From: Megaleporinus macrocephalus
Lineage: Eukaryota; Chordata; Actinopteri; Characiformes; Anostomidae
Length of the DNA stretch: 64,000 nucleotides
Assembly: GCA_021613375.1 (NCBI GenBank)
Contig: CM038716.1
Span: 3,463,184-3,527,183, forward strand
Reading direction: 5' to 3'
Notes under the pieces: model-generated
What the model was told of the DNA's origin: nothing
What the model saw: the letters and a program-made list of their open reading frames with translations, nothing else
Databases searched by the model: none
Shown: positions 54,996 through 64,000 of the stretch, piece by piece
How positions within the stretch are numbered: the first letter of the stretch is position 1
How the letters are laid out: the number at the start of each line of letters is the position of its first letter
Made by a program: the position numbers and the translations under genes

Positions 54996-55978
54996 TTGTG
55001 CATGTTTGTATGTGTTTACATGACTGAATTATAGAGAATTTTCATCTTTCTTCAGTTGGATTTAGCCTTTTTTTGTAAAAAAGAAAGGAGACAAAGGCAC
55101 ATTTTGAATTTTTTTGAGTCAAAGAAAGAAAACATCTCAATTTACAAATTTAGGCTGTAATTAAGACAAAACCATGACTAGTTTTAACTATGAGTTAAGC
55201 CTTTAATTCAAGTTTTTTTGCAGATAACAGCAATTTCATACTAAAAAATGCGACTTAAAAAATCTGCAACAAAGCCAAACTCAAATTTGTATCCAATAAA
55301 TGTACAACCCTTGGCGGCCCTGCCAAGAAGAGCCAAAAGATTTAGAGCCGATTAAGGTAATAAATAAGGGTAGCTTTCAGGACTATAGGACGTTATACCC
55401 TGTGATGTTGGAAAACCAGCAATAACAATGTTAAATATCTGATCTTTGAAGCACTATACATCAGCGGAGACAAAACAGAACAAGGCCAAACTCAAGATGA
55501 CATTATTAGCCTTCAGGCAACAGTGATCTAGACACTGAAATCACCAGGCTCCTCACCTGTTGTCTTCTTGGAGGCATCCATGTCGTCATTGTTAAGTTGT
55601 AAAGTTGAAAACCTTTAGTATGTTAGTGTTAAGCTAATGCTGATACATATTAGTAATAAATTAGTTTAATGTTAAATTAAAAACTTGTACAGAAAAAATG
55701 CAAGAATATACAAAAATGGTAAATTGATTAGTAGTTCATTTAATATGTAAGGTCTTCTGTCAAGGTTCTGAAGTCCTACTTTTTTAGATTCCTTAGGCCC
55801 CTTTGAGTGTAAATAGAGTTTTTTTTAAGTGTGTGGGTGGAGCTAAGAAGTGAAAAATTAAATATGATAAATGGGTTGGGCTTAAATAAAGTGGGAGGGG
55901 TTTAAGGGATAGGAATTAAGGAATTCTTATATATTCAGTATATTAATTCACAAAGACCCTATCATGTTATTTTATGAA
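54995..55978. other. Unassigned noncoding DNA
   Basis: About 1 kb with T-rich words and no gene or recognised repeat. Confidence 0.45.
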
Positions 55979-55999
55979 CACACACACACACATACACAG

Positions 56000-56125
56000 T
56001 GTGGTGTGGTCACGGAGTGGTATGGTCAGGGCTGTCTGGCCAACATGCTGTAATTTACGGCCGCTCAGAGCTGTCACATTGAGAACTCAATTAAGCCCCC
56101 AGAACACTGCACTGCACCGCGGCTG
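56000..56125. promoter_or_regulatory. Candidate conserved noncoding element
   Basis: A non-repetitive block between CA runs, with CTGTAATTTACGGCCGCTC, GTCACATTGAG and CTCAATTAAGCCCC. Inferred from motif texture. Confidence 0.3.
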
Positions 56126-56129
56126 CTAC

Positions 56130-56176
56130 ACACACACACGCACACACTGATACACACACATACACGCGCACACATG
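56130..56176. repeat. (CA)n microsatellite with CG and ATA breaks
   Basis: Interrupted CA run. A shorter one lies at 55979-55996. Confidence 0.93.
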
Positions 56177-56297
56177 CAGAGTTTGGCTCTGCCTTTCTGG
56201 CACACACACTCAGATATCTCCCGCTGTAAATATTTGAGGTTGAAAACAAAGACGAGTTGGGGATTCATTTAGTCAGTTTGAAAACATGACACTGTGA

Positions 56298-56300
<3 letters not shown>

Positions 56301-56351
<51 letters not shown>

Positions 56352-56961
56352 GAGAGAGGGGGTGGAGGGAGCAAAAGAAAAACGAGAGAAATGACAGAAA
56401 AGAGGGCTAAGACAGGCCAAGAAAGAGAAAAAATGACAGAAAGAGAAACAGCAAACAAGAGAGAACGAGAGACACACAGAGAGAGGAGAGATCAAGAGAG
56501 GAGGAGACAGTAGATGGGTTGAAAGAAGAAGACAGGCAAAGAGAGAGATAAATGAAAGAGAGAGAGTTAGAATAAGAAAGGCAAAGAGTAGGAAAGGGGT
56601 AGAGAAATAAATGACAGAAAAAGAATGGAGCGAGAGAGAGCCAGAATGTGAAAGAGGCAGACAGACAGTGTGTGTGTGTAAGAGAGAGACAGACAGAGAG
56701 ACAGACAGTGAGAAAGAGACAGTGTTTGTGAGAGAAAGGGAAGAAGGGAGAGAGAGAGAGAGAGAGAGAGAGAGGGCAGACGCTGAGTGGAGTTTTGGCA
56801 CATAGAAATAGACATCATAAAACAAGATAGCAGGGGGGCAGGAGAATGGAAAGAAAAGAGAGAAAACAGGGAATGGAGAACAAGAGAAGAAAAGAATATA
56901 GTATAGAAGAAAAAGAGTGTGTGTGTGTATGTGTAGAGAGACAGCACCAGTGCGCACACAC

Positions 56962-57015
<54 letters not shown>

Positions 57016-57022
57016 AAGAGAG
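56301..57022. repeat. Long polypurine (GA)-rich tract
   Basis: About 720 bp of GA, GAA and GACA words with few pyrimidines. It opens with a perfect (GA)20-type run and ends with another. Small GT runs interrupt near 56669 and 56918. The 221- and 176-residue minus-strand Ser-Leu frames are translations of it. It has the opposite strand polarity to the pyrimidine tract at 30356. Confidence 0.95.
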
Positions 57023-57127
57023 TTTTGAAGCTTGTGGTAATAGCAGCATCAAACTACTGTTCTGTGATTCGTTGATCAATTCCATATGAGCCAACATCCA
57101 ACATCTGCTCTACAGACTTTATCCATC

Positions 57128-57160
57128 AACACACACACACACACACAGACACACACACAT
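57128..57160. repeat. (CA)n microsatellite
   Basis: CA run with GACA and ATA breaks. Confidence 0.94.
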
Positions 57161-57775
57161 ACGTGTAACAGGCTGGTATCTGAGATCCAGACACTTTTAT
57201 ATGGTCCAGATTAACTGCATTTGACTCACATCACTGGCACCCACTAAATAGCATAGAAGTCATTCATTCAGTCATTCCCCACATGCACCAGCAACTAATG
57301 CAAACAATGTTTACTTAAATTTAAATAAAATAAAATGATTTCTCGTGAACTTCGTCAGATTTGAAGATATTGGTACTTTCATAGCTGTGTTGTGTCACTC
57401 ACTGTAGCCTACGAAAATAGCGAGATGGCACAGTATGTTAAAGCCAATACTCACTTTATTTCTTACTTTAATCAGCTCAATAGCCAATTACCATGAAAGA
57501 TAATTTTCACATGCTTCTCTGTACGGTGAAAAAGAGAACTTTGTTTACCTACAACAGAAGCTAATAGGCAGATTCTAAATATCTTCCCACTGGCTTTTAC
57601 AATACGTGTGTTAAACCTGCTGTAAAATCATTTAATTAGAAAAGAAAAGAAGAAAAAAGCTGAGTCAGAGGCAGTGTGGACTGGACGCACGGCAGCACTT
57701 AGACACGGATTACAATACTTAACTAACTGAGATGACTCATGAGACTTGTTGGGCCTCCATGCTATGCTAACTTCT
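57161..57775. other. Unassigned noncoding DNA
   Basis: Nothing recognised. Confidence 0.45.
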
Positions 57776-58165
57776 TAAAGGGCCCATATCCTACAGTTTT
57801 TATGTATTTTATATTATATTATTCAGGTGTATTTGTGATGTTTATCAATTAGAATGTAACAGGCAGTTTTTGTCACTGCATTTTATGTAAATTACTGATA
57901 TGTTTTCCTCTTTCCAACTTCAAAGTTAATGAGCATCGGTTTTGGCGGCTTGGTTTCCATTTATAGACTGTGTCATCGCTGTCCAAAGGAAAACATGTAA
58001 CTTATTTTTTGTCTATTTTCATATATTATTTGAATATGACAGCTGCTCTTTGAATCCTGTGAAAGTTTCATGATGAAAGTTTCATAATGAATGGACCAAT
58101 AGAAATGCTCCAAAATAGCCTGGAATAAAACATCTTTACGTTAACTTACATTGAGAGTAGGTAAA
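57776..58165. repeat. Dispersed DNA repeat fragment
   Basis: Starts AAAGGGCCCATATCCTAC and contains CTGTCCAAAGGAAAACATG and GAATGGACCAATAGAAATGC. These words recur at 27401-27420, inverted at 27480-27500 and 41687-41706, and inverted at 22658-22674. Family not identified. Confidence 0.55.
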
Positions 58166-58199
58166 GGCTTAAAGCCTCTATGGGTTTACGTGATCTGCA

Positions 58200-58355
58200 A
58201 GGATGGATTCAGACCCGAATCAGTTGACAGTGCCTTCCACATAGATGAGTGGGCATAAAGGATGCCAATAAACATTCCCCAGACCATAACGGTGCCATGT
58301 ACGTGCTGCCACCCACGAAAGTACAAGTGGTCATAATAATGTGACTCGTGTATAT
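58200..58355. repeat. Dispersed repeat, copy C with tail
   Basis: Contains AACATTCCCCAGACCATAAC and ends TCATAATAATGTGACTCGTG. Matches the tail pattern at 39410-39462. I recall both motifs from one abundant fish repeat. Confidence 0.5.
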
Positions 58356-59864
58356 AAGGCCTTTCCTTATAAAGTTTATTTAGGCCACAATTTTTAGGGG
58401 TTAAAAAAAGATTTTGAACGCTTATGAATACTAATTAGACAAAGGAATACCTGGGTCACCTCATTGGATTTATGAACGCGTGCCCAGAGGCAAGACCTTG
58501 ACTCATGGTGGGAACTGTAGTAGCAGCACTACAAAAACAAAAACTAACTTACTTCAGTATTTCAGTATTGAGTCAAGCTTGAGTTTTTTGTGTTTAGTGG
58601 TGAGTCTGAAGTTCCAGTCATATGAAAAATGTGCTTGGACAAAGTAGAGGAAAAACACAAAACACAAAAAAAATGCAATCACAAGCTGAAGTCACTTTTT
58701 GTTGTTTTTGTTGTCTTTGCACATTTTAGTTACCAGGTTAAAATGATGTCATCTTTAAGGGGATAAATATAGCGCTTGTCCAGACTGGAACTAGGCAAGT
58801 TTCTAAACGACCACAAGAAAATGCATTATTTAACTTCAGGCTTTCACATTTGGCAAATATATTTCATTCTAGAGGTTTGTTTCTTGAGCCACTTGCATAA
58901 CCTGTTGTTAGTTTTTGAATATCACTCATCAGAGGTCTGAATAAAACATTGTAACATCATTTTAATAAATAAATAAATGAATAAATAAATGAATAACTAA
59001 TAAACATCAGGATTTTAATGCTACCATGGCCTCATGTAACCTGCTGTGATATCATTAAAAAAATCAATGACCAACAAATAGGGCACTAAACATTTGAGGC
59101 CATGGGCCAGTAACTTGAATATAACAAATAAGTACTTGCATATGAATTACCTGCAAATTAGTTCAAGCCAGTTTTATAGTTTTTATTCCTTATTTTAATT
59201 TGGGCTAATTACTGTCCATAGTACATTAATCTGCAGACAGAAATTAAGTTCAAAAACTTTGAATTCTTCTATTAATTTGATCTCAGAATTCTTCGACGGT
59301 TTTGTAATGTTTACAATGTGCAACCTGATTGTTGTTTAAATCAGTTCAGAATTAAGAAGTTAAAGGTCAGGTCAAATTCATTTTTATTCTATTACGTTAC
59401 ATAAAAATTCTCTATTTCCGTGCACAATGGGTGGCACAGAACAAACGCATGCACAGTGTATTAGTACGGGTGTCCTAAAAACTCACACTGACTGAGTAAC
59501 TAAATGAGCTCTTGCAGTATAATAACACTAGAAGTGACTGTCTGTTTCATTTCAGATCCTGTGTTAAATGCATATTGTGTATCTTCTTACTTCCCTGCAA
59601 ACCAAACAGGGCAAAAGACATGAACAGCCAGTGCATAACTAGGACCTGCCATGATGTTGTAGACAGACTGGATGACTGTCTGGATTCCCAAGCGTTCCAG
59701 TGAACCAGAAACGTGGTTCTAAATGCGCTTACTTGGATAAAGACAGGTTAGAGTAGCAAGTGTTCAGTGTAAACTGTTTACTGTTTATTACTTTGCGGTG
59801 GGTAATTTGTTCCAAAGTGACGTGAGGCAGGTCTGCGGGTGTTCGGGGCGCAACATTAGGTCTG
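58356..59864. other. Unassigned noncoding DNA
   Basis: About 1.5 kb with a short AAAT/GAAT repeat at 58966-58997. No gene or clear element. Confidence 0.45.
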
Positions 59865-60190
59865 GGTAATGTTCAGTGTGGTAGTGTTTATGGGGAAGAT
59901 TGGGAGTGTTGAGCAAGCGTAGGGTTAAAGGTGCATTCTGATCTGAAACACTAGAGTTTACTATGTTGTTTATCACGTAATGTGCGATTCTGCACCTTTA
60001 AGATGTAACAGGTAGTCTGGAGCATTGCAGTACTGGATGTGAGCAAGCATGCTTAAGTCTGGAGGTGTTCAGTATGGCAGATTTCATTGAAGGTAACTTG
60101 GGGTGTTGAGTGTGTACAGTATTGAATATGTATAATATTGAGTATTGTCATGCCTATGTTTTTGAAAGCAAGCGTTAGGTGTGCATAATG

Positions 60191-60234
60191 ACAGAGATTA
60201 GTGGTGTATATATATATACACCACTAATCTCTGT
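60191..60234. repeat. Perfect 44-bp palindrome
   Basis: Arm ACAGAGATTAGTGGTG at 60191-60206, a 12-bp (TA)6 centre that is itself self-complementary, and the exact reverse complement of the arm at 60219-60234. There are no mismatches and no spacer. Confidence 0.98.
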
Positions 60235-60413
60235 ATATATATTCTGTCATTTATAGTGTAAGGCTTAGAATGTCTATGAGAATGATTATTTCTGTCCAGT
60301 ATGTATAGTGTTAAGTAAGTGTAATGCTCAGTATTGTCATGTATACAAAGGAGATTACTGACGTTTAGTGTTTATAATGATAAGTGTGTAAAAGTGTGTA
60401 ATGTTCAGTATGG

Positions 60414-60414
<1 letters not shown>

Positions 60415-60449
<35 letters not shown>
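60415..60449. repeat. (TA)n microsatellite
   Basis: About 17 TA units inside the 69-bp minisatellite. Confidence 0.97.
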
Positions 60450-60452
<3 letters not shown>

Positions 60453-60639
60453 GGAGATTAGTTATGTTCAGTATGTTCAGTGTTAATTAAGTATAATGTT
60501 CAGTGTGGTGATGTTACTGAGGGGGATCAGAGGTGTTGATTGTGTATAGTGTTAAACGTGTGTAATGTTCAGTGAGGCAATGTTGTGAAGCAGGTCCAGG
60601 GGGGCTCATCCACTCTACTTAGACATCAGACAGCGTCAC

Positions 60640-60770
60640 GCTCCTGATTGGCAGACTCTTAACAAGCGGTAATTAAAGCCTGTGATCCACTCCTACAGGC
60701 AGAGCCCTAACGAGCCTAACGAGCGAGCCATCACACACACTCCAATTACCATCAACCAGGACCCTGAGCA
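60640..60770. promoter_or_regulatory. Candidate conserved noncoding element
   Basis: A non-repetitive block with CTGATTGGCAGAC (inverted CCAAT), CAAGCGGTAATTAAAGCC and CCAATTACCATC. A GCCTAACGAGCCTAACGAGC direct repeat sits inside. Inferred. Confidence 0.3.
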
Positions 60771-60772
60771 GG

Positions 60773-60798
60773 ACACACACACACACACACACACACAA
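60773..60798. repeat. (CA)n microsatellite
   Basis: About twelve CA units. Confidence 0.95.
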
Positions 60799-60880
60799 AG
60801 CAAAATGCTCTCATGTGTGTGAAAACACATTCCAGACCTCCTCTCACACTAACTACTGTAAAGTGTCTGATTTACCTTAC

Positions 60881-60884
<4 letters not shown>

Positions 60885-60935
<51 letters not shown>
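60885..60935. repeat. (CA)n microsatellite
   Basis: About 25 uninterrupted CA units. Confidence 0.98.
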
Positions 60936-60937
<2 letters not shown>

Positions 60938-61035
60938 GAAATTCTAACGTGTGCAGAATTTAGTAAACTCACACACACACACTTATAAATCCTAATGTGT
61001 ACAGAATTTAGTAAACTCACACACATACACACACA
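60936..61035. repeat. Two-copy 48-bp tandem duplication
   Basis: CAGAATTTAGTAAACTCACA occurs at 60954 and 61002. The CTAACGTGTG/CTAATGTGTA word precedes both. Confidence 0.9.
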
Positions 61036-61139
61036 CAGTGACCACAGTAACTCGGTGCTCTCCAGAAGTCAAACAGCTTAAAGACACACAGTGGCCGTCT
61101 TCCAACAAGCTACTCCCACAAGACACATCCCGCTGTTTA

Positions 61140-61143
61140 CACA

Positions 61144-61181
<38 letters not shown>
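61140..61181. repeat. (CA)n microsatellite
   Basis: CA run with one AAA break. Confidence 0.97.
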
Positions 61182-61183
<2 letters not shown>

Positions 61184-61590
61184 GTTATGCTGTCCAGTAG
61201 ATATATAGAGAGAGAGAATGTAAGAGAGAATATTGTTTATATATTAACACTAATAACACTATTTTTGGAAGTTGTCTTAACACTTTAACTTTTACTTTTT
61301 TCATTTACAAATGATTACAAATCCTGTAAATGTCTTTTGCCAGCTCACAGTATCATAATCTAATCTTCCTCAATTTTCTTTCTTTCTTTTATTTGTTTAC
61401 ATGCACAGTGTTAATCACCTTGGCAACAGTATTAACTTGGAACTGTACTGAACCACTGAACTGATCTGAACTGAAGTAAGAGCAAGAGAGAGAGAATTTG
61501 GCAAGGGAGAGTATAAACACAAAGAGACGACACACACAATGCACACAGATGCACACAAACACACACTCAGTAGACAGCTGGACAGCAGGG
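61182..61590. other. Unassigned noncoding DNA
   Basis: Short GA runs near 61206 and 61481. No gene. Confidence 0.5.
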
Positions 61591-61650
61591 TGAGTGTGTA
61601 TGTGTGAGTGTGTGTGTGTGTGTGTGAGTGTGTGTGTGTGTATGTGTGTG
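61591..61650. repeat. (GT)n microsatellite with GA breaks
   Basis: GT run with several GA and TAT interruptions. Confidence 0.95.
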
Positions 61651-61745
61651 CGGGTCCTTTTCTGTGTGTTTGTCAGGCCTTTGATTAATGACTCTCCATC
61701 ATGAAGTACGATGAGAGACAGAAACATATTCTAAAACACAAAGGC

Positions 61746-61775
61746 ACACACACACACACACACACACATACACAC

Positions 61776-61806
<31 letters not shown>
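61746..61806. repeat. (CA)n microsatellite
   Basis: About 30 CA units with one ATA and one CG break. Confidence 0.97.
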
Positions 61807-61887
61807 GTCTTTCTCTCTTTTGCTCCAGTGATCAGTAGAGTTAGCTCAACAGCCTCTGCCAAACTCTGCATCAGGAGGACCATGAGT

Positions 61888-61929
61888 TAGAGAGAGAGTG
61901 TGAGTGTGTGTGTGTGTGAGAGAGAGAGT

Positions 61930-61968
<39 letters not shown>

Positions 61969-61979
61969 AAAGAGAGAGA
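61888..61979. repeat. Compound (GA)n(GT)n(GA)n microsatellite
   Basis: A GA run, a GT core and a longer GA run. Confidence 0.95.
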
Positions 61980-63099
61980 TCAAATATGGTGCTCTGTACA
62001 TGCTCATTACTGGTATGCATGTTCTGTATAAACCAACTGTGGGACAGGACAGATAAGAAAGAGAGAAAGTCTGCGTCTGTGTCTGTGCGTGTGTGTGCAC
62101 GTGTGTTAACATCAAAAGTGGAAAGCACGCGAGTGACTGTACTAGAGCTATCGAATCACTACTGTGACCTGGACACAACCATTAGACAAGTCCGGAACTC
62201 GACTTTGTGGTAGTCGATCGGATTAGGCTTTTTTTCCATAATATATAAAAAAACAAAAAAAAAACAAAACTGAAATTAGTTTGTAGTTCATAGTACATTC
62301 ATTATGCATGACATATTAATAAATAATGTTATATTTTCTAATATATTTTGTAAAATGTCACGCTAAATAATAAATAACCCAAAAATGTTATTCATTACTT
62401 TTCTAGTCTTAGTCCAACTGTGCATTGTAAGCAAACTGTGATAGTTATTCCTTGTCGCTTCTTTTCTAAAAGTTAAATACAGTTGATGAATTTTATAATA
62501 AATAAACAGCAAGACACTAGAAAGCTCAGAGTCTCAAATGACAGAAAAGTAATTTTATTTTAACACATAGAACAAAATGTTTCATTATATTTAAAGTTTA
62601 GTTTTCACATGTACAGAGGAACTGCACTCGACTGGGGGATCAGGACAAGAAAAATAAGACTAAAACGATTCAATCATTCTTTAAACTAAGAATAGAGTAC
62701 TACAACATTATGGTGTACTAAAGTATCATTTGGAACATTGTACTTGGCTCTAGTATTACTGAAATTAAATATCTACACTCTATTGGCCATATGCAGAAAC
62801 TGTTGCTGTGTCAGTCAAAGCTTCTGCTCAAGGCACATAGTATCTTCCATAGTACATACTACATCATAGCATTCAGACTATTGCTACACGCTGCCCCATA
62901 CAGACTGGACTAATCCCAAACACACATATTTAACTGATTCATTTACGATTTATGACAACCTGAAATACACTTTGTACCTTTTGATATTATGCAGTGACGG
63001 GATGCCAGAAAAATAGCACGTCACTGGCTGCATGCCTGAAGATCAGCTCAGCATGGGGTGAAGTGGGTAAATAATAGTAAACGATGACTTAATTTAAAG
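61980..63099. other. Unassigned noncoding DNA
   Basis: About 1.1 kb, AT-rich from 62230, with A runs near 62250. No gene or element recognised. Confidence 0.45.
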
Positions 63100-63560
63100 T
63101 AGCAGAGATGCATGCAAAACCTGCTTTATAATTAGTTTACATCATGACAGTAGGCGGCTGATGGCACGCCAGATATTCCATTACTGTCATTGGAGCAGCA
63201 GTGAAAAAAATGCCAGAATCAAGAGCATCATAACACCAAGCTCGGTGAAACGTTCCCTATGAACTTTTCCAACTTTCGCCTTCCACTGTGGAGGTGGAAT
63301 AAACCGGACGCTGAGATTTTTAGACACCAAACCACACAATCTTCACTAAACTGCGCTAAATTTACACAGATGACACCGTCACCATGGCAAAGTTTCCATA
63401 ACTGCATGCTGCTGTCGGCTGTTCTACCGCTATGAGGCGTGGAACATCTCAGTATTTCTAAAGGCCACGCGAACGAACGCACACGTCTGTTTAAATGCAG
63501 CTGATTAATGAAGCCAATTTGGTTTTGATAGCAGAATAATAAGCTGAGCAGTATTAACAT
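63100..63560. promoter_or_regulatory. Candidate conserved noncoding element
   Basis: Long non-repetitive block: CACGCCAGATATTCCATTAC, GATGACACCGTCACCATGGC, GTTTCCATAACTGCATGC, GCAGCTGATTAATGAAGCC. A minus-strand frame of 110 codons spans 63228-63560. It has no recognisable domain, so an exon is possible but unsupported. Confidence 0.35.
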
Positions 63561-63819
63561 AACACATACATGCGCATGTAACTAAGCATCCCCGTGCTTA
63601 TTAACGGAGGGAGAGAGGAAGAGATAGGAGGAGAGAATATATTAGATTCTATTAGAATATTCTAATTATAATAACATGTTATTATAATATTCGAACGGTA
63701 ATGGTTAATCTCAGTCTGCGGCTAATAAATGCTAATATAACAGAACAACTGCCCTCAGGTCATTTCTCTCCTTATAGAGCCCGTTACATGCCATGTTTTC
63801 TCAGTTTGACCATGAGATG

Positions 63820-64000
63820 ACTTTGAGCGGAGTGTGGTTTTACACACACACATACACTCACAGTTCTAGCGGTCAGCAGCAGTAGCCGCGCGTATAAACG
63901 CTGTATTCATTTAGGCTACGGTCACTCGGCCATGTGTTCTGAGTGTGTGTGTGTGTGTGCTCGCGTGTGGGCGTCCCTGAGGGCCGGTGTTCCCGGGAAT
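63820..64000. other. CpG-rich right edge
   Basis: CpG frequency rises (AGCCGCGCGTATAAACG, CTCGGCC, CTCGCGTG, GGGCGTCC), with a (GT)9 run at 63942-63959. The window may be entering a CpG island or promoter beyond its right end. The sequence is cut before this can be judged. Confidence 0.35.

Larger units (their letters stand above)
59865..60600. repeat. Degenerate minisatellite, unit near 69 bp
   Basis: The anchor GTGTAATGTTCAGT, or a close form, recurs at about 60134, 60323, 60400, 60495 and 60564, each followed by GTGG/GTATTG, GAGGGAGATTAG and TAGTGTTAA-type words. Two units hold (TA)n expansions. The last step is 69 bp; others are longer because of these insertions. Confidence 0.7.

Noticed and set aside
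56298..57097. Open frames of 221 and 176 codons on the minus strand
   Set aside because: They are Ser-Leu-Phe-rich readings of the GA-rich tract. A two-base repeat gives no stops in most frames, and there is no domain or gene structure.
61846..62178. 110-codon minus-strand frame
   Set aside because: It is built largely from the GA and GT microsatellite at 61888-61979.

Overview
The window reads as vertebrate, most likely teleost, nuclear DNA. It has very many long (CA)n, (GT)n, (TA)n, (GA)n and (CT)n microsatellites, short non-autonomous DNA transposons with 8-bp target duplications (hAT-like), a tRNA-derived SINE pair with a tail I associate from memory with otophysan fishes (characins, catfishes), and a LINE-type tail ending in ATCT units. 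The species cannot be fixed from the sequence; an otophysan fish is an inference. No prokaryotic feature is present (no operons, ribosome binding sites, CRISPR or IS elements).

I found no protein-coding exon, rRNA or functional tRNA gene that I can support. The longest open frames are stop-free readings of microsatellites (Ser-Leu, Tyr-Ile, Thr-His or Cys-Val runs) or lie inside transposon copies, so the window is best described as intergenic or long-intron DNA.

Layout. 1-4.7 kb: AT-rich DNA with a 17-bp minisatellite and long (TA)n. 5.0-5.8 kb and 7.3-7.7 kb: two terminal-inverted-repeat elements. 8-15 kb: unassigned DNA and a dense microsatellite cluster (11.7-12.8 kb). 15.5-16.2 kb: a regular 52-bp minisatellite. 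18.9-19.4 kb: a 475-bp hAT-like element with a perfect target duplication. 22-27.5 kb: dispersed repeat fragments and a degenerate tandem array with a unit of roughly 200 bp. 28.9-29.4 kb: another inverted-repeat element. 30.4-31.2 kb: an 880-bp pyrimidine tract. 31.7-32.2 and 36.4-36.9 kb: two insertions of the same composite hAT-like element, each with its own 8-bp target duplication. 37.8-44.6 kb: possible conserved noncoding blocks and decayed transposon ends. 44.8 and 46.4 kb: a diverged duplicated segment. 49.4-49.9 kb: a CpG-rich block. 50.3-51.9 kb: a 23-bp satellite with higher-order structure, interrupted by a LINE-type tail. 52.4-53.1 kb: the best candidate conserved noncoding elements. 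53.8-54.2 kb: paired SINEs. 56.3-57.0 kb: a long purine tract. 59.9-60.6 kb: a minisatellite containing a perfect 44-bp palindrome. 63.1-64.0 kb: candidate regulatory DNA, becoming CpG-rich at the right edge.

Many low-repeat stretches rich in TAATTA, ATGCAAAT or CCAAT-type motifs stand out from the decayed background. They could be developmental enhancers or other conserved noncoding elements, but this is inferred from texture only; cross-species alignment would decide. No new gene system was found. The most informative structures are the composite transposon pair, the tandem arrays with higher-order repeats, the long polypurine/polypyrimidine tracts and the perfect palindrome.
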